From assembly GCF_014698965.1 (NCBI RefSeq), contig NZ_JACXAE010000029.1, forward strand, positions 120,094 through 184,093: 64,000 nt of DNA, read 5' to 3'. The position numbers and the translations under genes are program-made. The notes beneath the pieces were generated by a model, which worked only from the letters and a program-made list of their open reading frames with translations, did not search any database and was not told where the DNA came from. The stretch comes from Iningainema tapete BLCC-T55. GTDB taxonomy: Bacteria; Cyanobacteriota; Cyanobacteriia; Cyanobacteriales; Nostocaceae. Shown in pieces: positions 41,327 to 50,045 of the stretch (position 1 is its first letter; every line of letters begins with the position of its first letter).

Positions 41327-41761
41327 TTAGGGAGATTTTTCTGGGTTTGTTTTACTGGAAGAATTCTTTTTATTTCCTTTATTACTGGAAGTAGAATTAC
41401 GAAGTGTAGGCGTATTGGTCAAAAGAGCAATAATTCCAGTACGACCTGTATTGATTGTGGCATCGCTTAATAGATCAATTACAGGAACATTTAGAGTCTC
41501 CTCGATCAAAGCCTTTATTTGCGGCTGAATGGCGTTATCTAAATCTGAGTGTACTTGCTCAGCTAATTCTAACCTACCCGTTTGAGCAAGTAGCAACTCT
41601 GGTTGAGTAATAGAATCTTCAAGTACAAATACTACATTTTGCTCTGACAACTGGCAAGTTACCTTACTAGGTTGATGCCCAAGTTGATCTCGATATAAAG
41701 CTTGAACACGCTGTGCTAAAGTTCTTTCTACTTGCCCACGAGTTGGAGTTTGTGCCGTCAT
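41327..41761 (-). CDS. DUF2294-family protein
   Basis: A 144-residue soluble protein. TRGQVERTLAQRVQALYRDQ, then LGHQPSKVTCQLSEQNVVFV, are typical of DUF2294. The core is followed by a Ser/Asn/Lys-rich tail (SSNKGNKKNSSSKTNPEKSP). The family is widespread in cyanobacteria and Firmicutes; its function is not established. It converges on the receiver gene at 40846 and is followed upstream by two kinase genes on the same strand. Confidence 0.75.
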   Translation of the reverse strand: MTAQTPTRGQVERTLAQRVQALYRDQLGHQPSKVTCQLSEQNVVFVLEDSITQPELLLAQTGRLELAEQVHSDLDNAIQPQIKALIEETLNVPVIDLLSDATINTGRTGIIALLTNTPTLRNSTSSNKGNKKNSSSKTNPEKSP

Positions 41762-41937
41762 TGCTTAATTTATGAATAGTTTGTAATGGTTCAAAACCAT
41801 TATTTAAAAGTTTAAGATTAGGTGATGAATGATTATTTATATAGTAGAGGTAAGCATTAGTCAATTTCACCATCCCAACGTAGTATTTTATGTAAGACAA
41901 GTTAACCTCTGGGCATAAGTTAACTTAGTCATGAAAA

Positions 41938-43041
41938 TTAAATACCTTTGAGGCGCACTGTAAATATACTGCCCTTACCTAACTCAGAGGAAACTTCTAT
42001 CGTTCCGCCGTGTGTCTCAACAAGGCGACGGGACAAATGCAATCCTAAACCACTACCTGCGCGTTTATTTTTGCCTTGACGAAATCGCTCAAACAAGTAA
42101 GGCAGATCTTCTGGAGCAATACCATATCCTGTATCTTTTACTTCAATTGTTACCCAATGATCTGATTCAAAAAGGCGAATATTCACACCGCCTATATCTG
42201 TAAACTTAATCGCATTTCCCAGTAAATTGCTGACAACTCGTCGTAATTCTAACCGATCGCCCATTACTATACCAGCATTTTTACCACGTTGATCTAAGTC
42301 ACTGACATCTACATCTATAGTTAAGCCTTTTTCAATCGCGAGAGGATTTAGTTCTTGAACTACCTCTTCGACTATTTCCCTGAGCGAACAATTTTCAAAT
42401 TGCAAAGTTTTTTTACCTGCTTCAAAGCGATACACTTCGAGGAGGTTATTTACCATTGCCATTAAATTGTGGTTACTACGTAACATGGCAGCAATCGCCT
42501 GTTTCATTTCTGGCGATATTTCGCAGAAAGCTTCTTGTTGAAACAAATTGAGCATTCGATCTGCTGCTACTAAGGGGGTACGCAAATCATGAGTTAGACG
42601 CGAAACAAAATCTTCCCGCTGACGTGCCATTTTTCGTTGTTCGTCTATACTATGCTTGAGACGCAACAGCGATCGCACTCTTGCCATCAGCTCGTCTTGA
42701 TCGTATGGTTTGCGGATAAAGTCATCTGCTCCCGCGTCCAAACCTTGCACTACACTGGTTTCATGAAAAGCTGTCAACAATAGAATTGGAATATAAGGTA
42801 TTTCTGGGTTACTACGGATGCGACGTGTTACTTCATAGCCATCCATTCCTGGCATCATCACATCTAGCATAATTAGATCGGGCGCAGAAGAAGCAATTCG
42901 AGACAGCCCTGTTATTCCATCAGCTACTAATTCTACTTCATATCCTTCTACTTCCAGAATTGTCTGAAGCAAGATGAGATTATCTGGGGTGTCGTCGATG
43001 GCGAGAATACGTTCTACTTTATCTGTCTGCGCGGATAACAT
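41938..43041 (-). CDS. Receiver-histidine kinase hybrid
   Basis: A 367-residue cytoplasmic protein. An N-terminal receiver has LAIDDTPDNL, DLIMLDVMMPGMDG with Asp60, and DDFIRKPY. The kinase part has LTHDLRTPLVAADR with the phospho-histidine at 151, then VSNLLGNAIKF (N box), DTGYGIAPEDLPYLFERF (G1/F) and GSGLGLHLSRRLVETHGG (G2). With the receiver first and no sensor domain, its activity is probably switched by phosphorylation from another kinase. It is 43 bp downstream of a second protein of like plan. Confidence 0.92.
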   Translation of the reverse strand: MLSAQTDKVERILAIDDTPDNLILLQTILEVEGYEVELVADGITGLSRIASSAPDLIMLDVMMPGMDGYEVTRRIRSNPEIPYIPILLLTAFHETSVVQGLDAGADDFIRKPYDQDELMARVRSLLRLKHSIDEQRKMARQREDFVSRLTHDLRTPLVAADRMLNLFQQEAFCEISPEMKQAIAAMLRSNHNLMAMVNNLLEVYRFEAGKKTLQFENCSLREIVEEVVQELNPLAIEKGLTIDVDVSDLDQRGKNAGIVMGDRLELRRVVSNLLGNAIKFTDIGGVNIRLFESDHWVTIEVKDTGYGIAPEDLPYLFERFRQGKNKRAGSGLGLHLSRRLVETHGGTIEVSSELGKGSIFTVRLKGI

Positions 43042-43084
43042 AACTTACTATAGAATAATTTATACTTTTTTACTCGTGATCTTA

Positions 43085-44398
43085 CTATCTTCCCTCTTCT
43101 CGTATCTGTTGTTGAGTCAACTGACGAGCTTGGTACTGCTTTATATTTTTTACCGAATCACTATGATTGGTTACTTCTTGTTTGTCAAGCCGAGAAGATG
43201 ATATTTGGCGTGGCAGTTGTATTTGAAAAATTGAGCCTTCATTCAACTTACTTTCTACAATAATTTTGCCAGACATCATTTGTACTAGTGCTTTCACGAC
43301 TGGTAAACCTAATCCAGTACCCGGATATTTACGGGTGGTGCTTTGATCTACTTGCCGGAAGGCTTCAAAAATACTTTTGATATCCTTGGGAGCGATGCCA
43401 ATTCCGGTATCCTTAACAGCGATCGCCAACTTATTTCCGGGCAGTTCCTTAACCTCAACTTCCACATTACCACAGTCTGTAAACTTGATGGCATTAGAAA
43501 GCAGGTTGATCAGCATCTGTTGCACACGAGTAGGATCGTTAAACACTATAGGGTTAGGCAGTTCAGTTTTTAACATCAATGTTAAATTTTTTTCTTCTGC
43601 CAAGGGGCGCATTTCTTGCACTACACCATCTATCACCTTGACTAAATCAAATATTTCTGGCTTAATGTCTAACTTTCCTGCCTCTAGCCGAGAAAAATCC
43701 AAAATTTCATTAATCAGTATGAGCAAATTTTTGCCATTTTTCAATATTCGCTCTAACATGTCTATTTGCTGACGTGAAAGCTCTCCACACTTTAGACGTA
43801 GCAAAAGCTGTGAGAAACCAATTATAGCATTCATTGGAGTTCGCAGTTCATGAGAGATTGTTGTCAAGAACTGCGATTTTACTCGTGATGCTTCTATTAA
43901 TTTCAGGTTTTGCAGTTCAATTTGTTGTCTTTGTACCTCTATTTCTTGGTTTTGGCGAATGATTATCTCTTGGGTTTCTCTTAACTGTTGATTTACTTCG
44001 ACTAATTGCTTTTGTGTTTGGGATAACCGAACTGCACTGCGTAAAACTTGTGCTATTACTTCTGCAGATATTCTAGATTTTAAAATGTAGTCTGTTGCGC
44101 CTGCTTTGATAATTTCTACAGCTATTTGTTCATTTACGCTTTCAACTAAAATTATTACAGGAACAGTAGTTGATTGTGATTGCAATTTATTAATTAAATT
44201 TAAGCTTTCTTGAGCTAGGAAGTGATAATTGAGGAAGATACAGTCGAAAGAAGTTTCATTACTAGCAGCGATCGCACTATTACTATTTACAGCTTCTGAC
44301 AATTCTATTTTAATACCTGTCTTTAACAAGGTATGTCGTAATACCTCTCTGTCTACTTCGTCATCATCTATTACTAAAATTTCCAGCTTTTGTTCCAT
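43085..44398 (-). CDS. Degenerate receiver-coiled coil-histidine kinase
   Basis: A 437-residue cytoplasmic protein. The receiver keeps its acidic pocket (VIDDDEVDRE) and the switch lysine (DYILKSR), but the usual phospho-acceptor position reads FDCIFLNYHF: Asn57 stands where aspartate is expected. Residues 125-170 are a coiled coil (VEVNQQLRETQEIIIRQNQE). The kinase is complete: TTISHELRTPMNAIIGFSQL with His183, LINLLSNAIKF, DTGIGIAPKDIKSIFEAF and GTGLGLPVVKALVQMMSG. The receiver probably acts as an unphosphorylated interaction module. It is upstream of, and probably cotranscribed with, the previous kinase. Confidence 0.9.
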   Translation of the reverse strand: MEQKLEILVIDDDEVDREVLRHTLLKTGIKIELSEAVNSNSAIAASNETSFDCIFLNYHFLAQESLNLINKLQSQSTTVPVIILVESVNEQIAVEIIKAGATDYILKSRISAEVIAQVLRSAVRLSQTQKQLVEVNQQLRETQEIIIRQNQEIEVQRQQIELQNLKLIEASRVKSQFLTTISHELRTPMNAIIGFSQLLLRLKCGELSRQQIDMLERILKNGKNLLILINEILDFSRLEAGKLDIKPEIFDLVKVIDGVVQEMRPLAEEKNLTLMLKTELPNPIVFNDPTRVQQMLINLLSNAIKFTDCGNVEVEVKELPGNKLAIAVKDTGIGIAPKDIKSIFEAFRQVDQSTTRKYPGTGLGLPVVKALVQMMSGKIIVESKLNEGSIFQIQLPRQISSSRLDKQEVTNHSDSVKNIKQYQARQLTQQQIREEGR

Positions 44399-45450
44399 TT
44401 TATTTCTGACTTCGCTATCATATCCTCTTTTTTATAAGTAGGTAAGCAAAAATATATACAACTGTGTCAATTCTGCTAAATAAGTCGGAAACCAATACTA
44501 ATGAAAACGGATAAAATATGAACCTAATTAGTTAACTTTATTTGTATTAACCTACTTGTGTCATTGTTGGCTCTATATTACGTACAAAAGCACTTCTGTT
44601 TCTTTTTTATTTATTGAATAATTTTAAATGTTAAATCACAGAAAGTTCTGTGAAATTAAAGACCAAATAATATCTTTTTCGAGTAAATGTTTATGTTTAA
44701 TTTAATATTTATTTTTTGTCATCCTCCTTTAGTATTAGATTATTCAAGATTGTCACTATTACTAGCGATTTAATTCAACCTGCATCCCTTGTTCGATTAC
44801 ACAACTTAAATACCGTCTTCAGGATGATAAGTGATCGCTTTCAATCATGATTGAATAATTAGCAAACAGCATACTATTTTGCTGAAGAATCCTGAGTTGA
44901 GCCTGATTTTGGCAAAAAACCTAACCAGGTCAAATGTAATTGTAAAGTAGTAGCTCAAAAACTGTCTTCACCCATTGGTCTGACATATACGCCCCGAAAA
45001 GCCTACCAATAGATAGTGCTGTAGGAGTCAGGAGTTAGGAAACAGAATGAGTAAATTTACTGGGTTGAGTAATTTTTAGGCATGATTGAAACATGTTCTT
45101 CATCACTTGGTTGCTAAATTTTATTAAGAATATAAATATATAGATAAAATGAGAATAAGCTAATGTGCTAACAAATTGCCAAATTCTACAGCCGCGATCG
45201 CGATTGTCTTGCTCTGTCAAAGGTCAATAGTTAACATAAGTAACAACTTATTACCATTTATAAAGTGAACCTATATCTCCAGCAAGATTTTGGCATACAT
45301 AATAAGACAAAAGAAACATAAACCCTTATCTCTATCGGTGGATGCAAATTTGTCAAAATATCATCTATCTTAGGTTTTGGAAAATAAAAAAAACAGTTAG
45401 CGTACAGGTCGGCTTCCGACAGATGCAATTCATACACAGAGAGAGTAAAG
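44399..45450. other. Intergenic region, 1052 bp, nothing firm recognised
   Basis: This is the longest gene-free stretch of the window, between a kinase gene and a divergent NarL-type regulator. It is AT-rich. Reading frames in it are short and without family features. A small hairpin GTCGG-CTT-CCGAC lies near 45408-45420, about 30 bases before the regulator start. A small RNA could be present but cannot be supported by eye. Confidence 0.4.
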
Positions 45451-46170
45451 ATGAGCGAAATCAGTATTGTTTTAATTGAAGATCATGACCTGACAAGGAT
45501 GGGGCTAAAAGCAGCATTACAGTCACACAGCGCACTACAAGTTGTAGGGGAAGCAGCAAATGCTACCAAGGGATTAAAGTTGCTCGAAACAGCAAAGCCA
45601 GATGTAGCTGTTGTGGACATAGGCTTACCAGACATGGATGGGATAGAACTGACACGGAAATTTAGGCAGTTTCAAGCAGAAACAGGAGAAAATAATACAA
45701 AAATTCTCGTACTGACGATGGATCATACAGAGGATGCAGTACTAGCAGCATTTGCAGCAGGGGCAGACTCTTACTACATGAAGGATACCAGTATAGATAA
45801 GTTGACAGAAGCAATCCAAGCAACTCATACTGGTAACTCATGGATCGATCCGGCGATCGCTAACGTAGTTTTACAGCAAATGCGGCAAGGGTTGCCCATG
45901 GATCAGCAATCTGACAAACCCAAAACCGTGAAAATTGAAGCATTGCCCTCTGAATACGAGCAAGTTTTAGAAACCTACCCACTCACACAACGAGAACTCG
46001 AAATTCTAGAGTTAATTGTCGCAGGTTGTAGCAACGGGCAGATTGCGGAAAAACTTTATATCACAGTTGGTACAGTCAAAACCCACGTTCGCAATATCCT
46101 GAACAAACTCTGTGCTGATGATCGTACTCAAGCTGCTGTACGTGCTCTTCGTTCTGGATTAGTAGCATGA
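45451..46170 (+). CDS. NarL/FixJ-type response regulator
   Basis: A 239-residue protein. The receiver has IVLIEDHDLTRMGLK, VAVVDIGLPDMDG with Asp56, LVLTMDHTED and YYMKDTSIDKL. The C-terminal LuxR-type helix-turn-helix reads PLTQRELEILELIVAGCSNG, then QIAEKLYITVGTVKTHVRNI. When phosphorylated it should bind DNA as a dimer. A strong AGAGAGAGTAAAG stands just before the ATG. No sensor kinase is adjacent on this strand; the two hybrids upstream are possible partners. Confidence 0.92.
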   Translation: MSEISIVLIEDHDLTRMGLKAALQSHSALQVVGEAANATKGLKLLETAKPDVAVVDIGLPDMDGIELTRKFRQFQAETGENNTKILVLTMDHTEDAVLAAFAAGADSYYMKDTSIDKLTEAIQATHTGNSWIDPAIANVVLQQMRQGLPMDQQSDKPKTVKIEALPSEYEQVLETYPLTQRELEILELIVAGCSNGQIAEKLYITVGTVKTHVRNILNKLCADDRTQAAVRALRSGLVA

Positions 46171-46236
46171 AAAAGTAGCCTGAATTTTATCCGCTCATCA
46201 ACCATTCTCTCTCAAAAAGTGATGCTACATTAATCA

Positions 46237-46287
46237 AATTGTTTCCAGTTTCATGCAACTCATCTTCGTAGTAAACTGGAAACAATT
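46237..46287. promoter_or_regulatory. 15-bp perfect inverted repeat in front of the AraC-type gene
   Basis: AATTGTTTCCAGTTT at 46237-46251 and AAACTGGAAACAATT at 46273-46287 are exact inverted copies separated by 21 bases. It lies 22 bases before the GTG at 46310, the likely start of the AraC-type gene. Centre-to-centre spacing of the halves is 36 bases. It may be an operator with two half-sites or an RNA hairpin in the leader. Confidence 0.5.
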
Positions 46288-46309
46288 AATTATAGCTAAA
46301 AGAGCGATC

Positions 46310-47161
46310 GTGTCCGACGACGAACCTCCGCACCACGAGCATCTACTCTCCAGCTACGCAGCGGGATGGGATAGCTTACACCTCATCTATGAACTAGAAC
46401 CCGCTGATGAAATGCCGTCCATGCAATTAAGTCAGCACTTGATCGTCATCACACTTGACGATTGTTGTGTTAGCTATATGCTAAACGGGCGTTGGCAACA
46501 TGTAGATTACACCAAGGGTGATGTTGGAATTTTCCCAGCGAGTCAACCCTTTCCCAAAGCACAAGTTGACAGAGAAGTTCCCCTGATCGATCTTTTTGTT
46601 GAGCCGACAACTCTTACTCGTGCCACTGATGCTGTAAATGCACAAATTGAACTTGTACCTCAGTTAAAAGTACACGATCCATTAATCCAGCACATGGGAT
46701 TGGCACTAAAATCTGAGTTAGAAGTAGCAGGAGCAGACAGTCGTTTTTATGCCGAATCAATGGCAACTGCCCTTTCGATGCATCTAATTAGAAGATATTG
46801 TTCACGCTCACAGGGAATTCAGAATTATATAGGTGGATTGCCCAAGCATAAACTGAGGAAAGTAATCACTTATATTAACGAGCATTTAGACCAAAATTTA
46901 AACTTAGCTGAACTTGCTTTTTTAGTCCAAATAAGTCCTCATTATTTTGCCAGTTTATTTAAACAATCTACAGGACTATCACCTCATCAATATGTGAATA
47001 AATGCCGGATAGAAAAAGCAAAGCAGCTATTAGTTAGCCAGGATTTAACACTTGTAGAAATTTGCCATCAAGTTGGGTTTCAAAATCAAAGTCATTTCAC
47101 CAGAGTGTTTCGCCAATACACCTCAATGACACCCAAAGTATACAGGGACATGCTGTTTTAA
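46310..47161 (+). CDS. AraC-family transcription regulator
   Basis: About 283 residues if it starts at the GTG at 46310 (SDDEPPHHEHLLSSYAAG); the ATG at 46253 lies in the loop of a perfect inverted repeat and is less likely. An N-terminal cupin-like sensor part (VDYTKGDVGIFPASQPFP) is followed by the two helix-turn-helix units: LNLAELAFLVQISPHYFASL and LTLVEICHQVGFQNQSHFTR. It ends RVFRQYTSMTPKVYRDML, the standard AraC finish. The ligand is unknown. It follows the NarL-type gene by 140 bases. Confidence 0.88.
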   Translation: MSDDEPPHHEHLLSSYAAGWDSLHLIYELEPADEMPSMQLSQHLIVITLDDCCVSYMLNGRWQHVDYTKGDVGIFPASQPFPKAQVDREVPLIDLFVEPTTLTRATDAVNAQIELVPQLKVHDPLIQHMGLALKSELEVAGADSRFYAESMATALSMHLIRRYCSRSQGIQNYIGGLPKHKLRKVITYINEHLDQNLNLAELAFLVQISPHYFASLFKQSTGLSPHQYVNKCRIEKAKQLLVSQDLTLVEICHQVGFQNQSHFTRVFRQYTSMTPKVYRDMLF

Positions 47162-47206
47162 TGTTAGACTAAAAGCATTATAGCTAGTTTCGCGAGCGAG
47201 GTCAAA

Positions 47207-47434
47207 ATGAACGCTGAGTTTCAAAAGGTGTTTGAATTAGCCCTTTCAGAAAAGATACAACTTGTCGAGGATTTGTGGGATAGCATTGCCTCTGCTCCCG
47301 AACAGATTCCTGTACTAGAGTGGCAAAAAGAAGAACTTGCCAGAAGGAAAGCTGCCTACTTGCAGAATCCAGACTCAGGAAGTTCATGGGAAGAAGCTAA
47401 AGAACGAATTCGCAATCAAAGACAAAATGCTTAG
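47207..47434 (+). CDS. Addiction-module antitoxin
   Basis: A 75-residue protein. EFQKVFELALSEKIQLVEDL, then WDSIASAPEQIPVLEWQKEE, belongs to the short addiction-module antitoxin family whose members pair with RelE/ParE-type toxins. The C-terminal half is charged and would bind the toxin. Its last codons overlap the toxin start by 8 bases, so the two are translationally coupled. Confidence 0.85.
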   Translation: MNAEFQKVFELALSEKIQLVEDLWDSIASAPEQIPVLEWQKEELARRKAAYLQNPDSGSSWEEAKERIRNQRQNA

Positions 47435-47726
47435 AGATCTGATTATTTTACCAAAAGCAGAACAGGATGCTGCTGAAGCTTATACATGGTATGAAGAGCA
47501 GGAACCTGGCTTGGGTGAAGATTTTCTTCGTTGTGTTGATGCTTGTATCCAACTCATTAGGCGAAATCCACAGATGTATCGGTTAGTTCACGAGAACTAT
47601 CGAAGGGCTGTAGTTCGACGCTTTCCCTACGTTGTTTTCTACGAGTATTTGGATAATACAATTATTGTCTACTCTGTTTTTCACAGTTCTCAAGATCCAA
47701 ATAAATGGCGTAATCAGTTGCCATGA
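47427..47726 (+). CDS. RelE/ParE-family toxin
   Basis: A 99-residue basic protein from the ATG at 47427. LIILPKAEQDAAEAYTWYEE is the typical N-terminal helix pair, and RRAVVRRFPYVVFYEYLDNT with IIVYSVFHSSQDPNKW is the conserved beta-sheet and C-terminus. RelE-type toxins cleave mRNA at the ribosome; ParE types inhibit gyrase. Which applies is not clear from sequence. It is coupled to the antitoxin gene. An upstream frame start at 47337 is inside the antitoxin and is rejected. Confidence 0.88.
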   Translation: MLRDLIILPKAEQDAAEAYTWYEEQEPGLGEDFLRCVDACIQLIRRNPQMYRLVHENYRRAVVRRFPYVVFYEYLDNTIIVYSVFHSSQDPNKWRNQLP

Positions 47727-47951
47727 CATAATACTTCGTTACAGTGAACGGACAAAAGTCCCTGTGCGGCAAGGAGATACTGATTTGCTAATTTGAACTT
47801 GTTGGAAGATTAGGACATTTTTCGGAAGAATAGGCAAGACAAAGTAGAGAGCGATCGCTAAACTTAGTAACAATCAGCAATATCTTAGTTACGCTTTCTA
47901 TTTTTCATTTGATTCTCCGAAAGCTTCGTTAATTAGCATCCAAATGTTCTA

Positions 47952-48458
47952 ATGAACCAAAATATTATTCCGATCTCAACTCTCTTTATTGGGCTTAACG
48001 GTTTCATTGCCTTTGTGCTTTCCTACATTGCCGCAACAGAACGAGTAAGAACAAGGATTTGGCATGGTGAGTCAAAAGAAGATGTCACGATGCAACCAGA
48101 CCCCCTTGATAACCCAAGTGCCTGGGCAGCCATAGTTGAAAGCTGGACTAAAAAATTTCTACCACACGAAGCTAATGATGATGGTATTTTACAGCGCAAA
48201 GTCCGCGCTCATGGGAATTTTGCAGAATATGTGCCACTCGGATTGCTGTTAATTATAGCACTTGAGTTAATGCATTCGCCGACAAGGCTAGTTTGGCTTT
48301 TAGGAAGCACATTTACAGTAGCCCGAATTGCTCATGCATATGGTTTAATCAAGACATATGGACCTTCTGTTGGTCGTGCTAGTGGCTTTTTTCTCACCTG
48401 GTTTGTCTACGTAGTTGGGGCAAGTGCCTGTGTCTATTACGGCTTAAAAGCTATGTAA
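47952..48458 (+). CDS. MAPEG-family membrane protein
   Basis: A 168-residue protein with four hydrophobic helices: ISTLFIGLNGFIAFVLSYIA, VPLGLLLIIALELM, LVWLLGSTFTVARIAHAYGL and GFFLTWFVYVVGASACVYYG. RKVRAHGNFAEYVPLGLLL is the MAPEG hallmark (the glutathione-binding RxxRAHxNxxE helix). Such proteins act as membrane glutathione transferases or peroxidases. The segment KFLPHEANDDGILQRKVRAH sits on the cytoplasmic side. It is followed at once by gene remnants. Confidence 0.88.
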   Translation: MNQNIIPISTLFIGLNGFIAFVLSYIAATERVRTRIWHGESKEDVTMQPDPLDNPSAWAAIVESWTKKFLPHEANDDGILQRKVRAHGNFAEYVPLGLLLIIALELMHSPTRLVWLLGSTFTVARIAHAYGLIKTYGPSVGRASGFFLTWFVYVVGASACVYYGLKAM

Positions 48459-48471
48459 ATATAGTAGTGAT

Positions 48472-48951
48472 GATCACTTAAATACCGTATATACACGCAT
48501 TCTTGGGCACACAGAAGGAGAAGCCGCTATTCAATTTACTGATAGTTTTAGTATCTATGCTTATCATGGGGTAGCTCTACCTGACAGATATTTAAAACTG
48601 CACCCTAGCCAGTGGCAAGCCAAATGGTTTTTGGAAGAAAGTAACTCAGAATTACGCGAAGCTCTAATTCAAAGTCTTGATTGCCAACGTATTCTCGAAG
48701 AATTACAAGCTGTTGAGTTAGATTCATACAAAGAATATACATTATATAAATTAAATGATGATGATAATTATGAGCGAACTTATCTAATTAAAATGATTGA
48801 GCCTAGTACAGAAAATATTTATATTGTGTACATACCTTTTGATTTGACATCTTTACAAGAGGTTATCCCATGGGTAGGTACATTAAAAGAAAAGTTAATC
48901 AAAAAAATTGACTTGGAAATAAAAAGGTTAGGATGGAGTATTGAAACTTGA
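48472..48951 (+). pseudogene. DUF6745-type gene, 5'-truncated remnant
   Basis: The frame reads LGHTEGEAAIQFTDSFSIYA, LPDRYLKLHPSQWQAKWFLE, ESNSELREALIQSLDCQRIL and ends GWSIET. This corresponds to the C-terminal half of the cyanobacterial DUF6745 family as I recall it. No start codon exists at the left end; the frame runs back into the MAPEG gene in another register. A TTG at 48631 gives only 106 residues. The full protein is several hundred residues long, so the 5' part is lost. Confidence 0.6.
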
Positions 48952-49113
48952 CAATTCAACAGCTGCGTGAGTATGTGTTGCAACATCGCTTCGGACGATG
49001 ATGCGCTTCATGCATTAGGACAACGTATTCACAAAGAAGGTAAACGGCTTAACTCGATTGAAGAATTTGAGCAGATGATTCAAAACAAACGCGCTTCTGG
49101 CATACAACCATAA
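48948..49113 (+). pseudogene. DUF6887-type small gene with a frameshift
   Basis: It starts TTGACAATTCAACAGCTGCG (LTIQQLREYVLQHR), overlapping the previous stop. One extra base in CGCTTCGGACGATGATGC breaks the frame. The next frame continues DDDALHALGQRIHKEGKRLN and ends NKRASGIQP at 49113. Intact relatives are short proteins usually found next to DUF6745 genes. Both neighbours here are broken, so the pair has decayed together. Confidence 0.6.
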
Positions 49114-49136
49114 CGAAAAGTCAAATATACTCAAAA

Positions 49137-49901
49137 TTAACTATGAGCATATCCGGCATCGACTACTATTGTCTGACGGGTAATTGCTCGCGAGGTATCT
49201 GAGGCAAGAAACAGATAAGTTCCCACTAAATCATCCGGTGAAAGTTCGATGGGAATAGATTGTTGTTCGAGATACTTTTGTATGGCTTCTGGTGTTACCC
49301 ATTGATTGAGTTGTCTTTCCGTCATAATCCATCCTGGAGCCACAGCGTTAACACGGATATGATGCTTTCCTACGGCTGTGGCAAGACTGCGAACCATGCC
49401 GATGATTGCTGTTTTAGTTGCGCTGTAGGCAATCAGCTCTGGATTGGCAACCCACACCTGATGAGAGGTTGTCATAATGATGCTACCTCCACCAACATTA
49501 ATCATGTCTGGTAATAGTTCACGACAGGTAACGAAATAGTGGGTTACATTCAATTGAAACAAGTCATTCCACTCTTGCTCTGACATGGATAGTAAAGGAT
49601 ATCTCGGATCGTAACCAGCGTTATTGATCAGAACATTCACTACTGGTTTTTCTTTTTTAATCTGAGCTAAAGTTTCGGTAAGTGCTTTTGTATCAGTTAA
49701 ATCCACACCATATACATTGACTTTGCAGTTATATTTTTCACATTCTTTAGCTATAACTAAGCCTTTGTTGTAATCTTGATCAAGAATTGTTACTTCCTGA
49801 GCCTGCGCTGCAAAGGATCGAGTTAAAGCCTCTCCAATACCATTACTACCACCTGTGATTAAAATATGCTTATTTTTTAAATCTGGATAGATTGGAGTCA
49901 T
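49137..49901 (-). CDS. SDR-family oxidoreductase
   Basis: A 254-residue classical short-chain dehydrogenase/reductase. The NAD(P) motif is ILITGGSNGIGEAL (TGxxxGxG), then NVLINNAGYDPRYPLL. The active site has serine in IIMTTSHQVWV and YSATKTAIIGM (YxxxK). LDQDYNKGL after the second strand puts an aspartate where NAD-specific enzymes have one, so NAD is the likely cofactor. It ends GYAHS. The substrate is unknown. It stands alone on this strand. Confidence 0.9.
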   Translation of the reverse strand: MTPIYPDLKNKHILITGGSNGIGEALTRSFAAQAQEVTILDQDYNKGLVIAKECEKYNCKVNVYGVDLTDTKALTETLAQIKKEKPVVNVLINNAGYDPRYPLLSMSEQEWNDLFQLNVTHYFVTCRELLPDMINVGGGSIIMTTSHQVWVANPELIAYSATKTAIIGMVRSLATAVGKHHIRVNAVAPGWIMTERQLNQWVTPEAIQKYLEQQSIPIELSPDDLVGTYLFLASDTSRAITRQTIVVDAGYAHS

Positions 49902-50045
49902 GATTTTCTTCTTTTTCAGAATTGTGGTATTAGGGATTCTTAGCGGTATTTAATTAAATTAGACCGCTATTTACTATAGGTTGGAGCTAAATAAACTTAT
50001 GCAGTGATGCTTAAGACGAATCATGAGACTTCAACGCACTCGCCT

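Noticed and set aside
44399..45450. Small open frames in the long intergenic region (for example 45035-45220)
   Set aside because: Low-complexity composition, no recognisable family and no ribosome site; not supported as genes.
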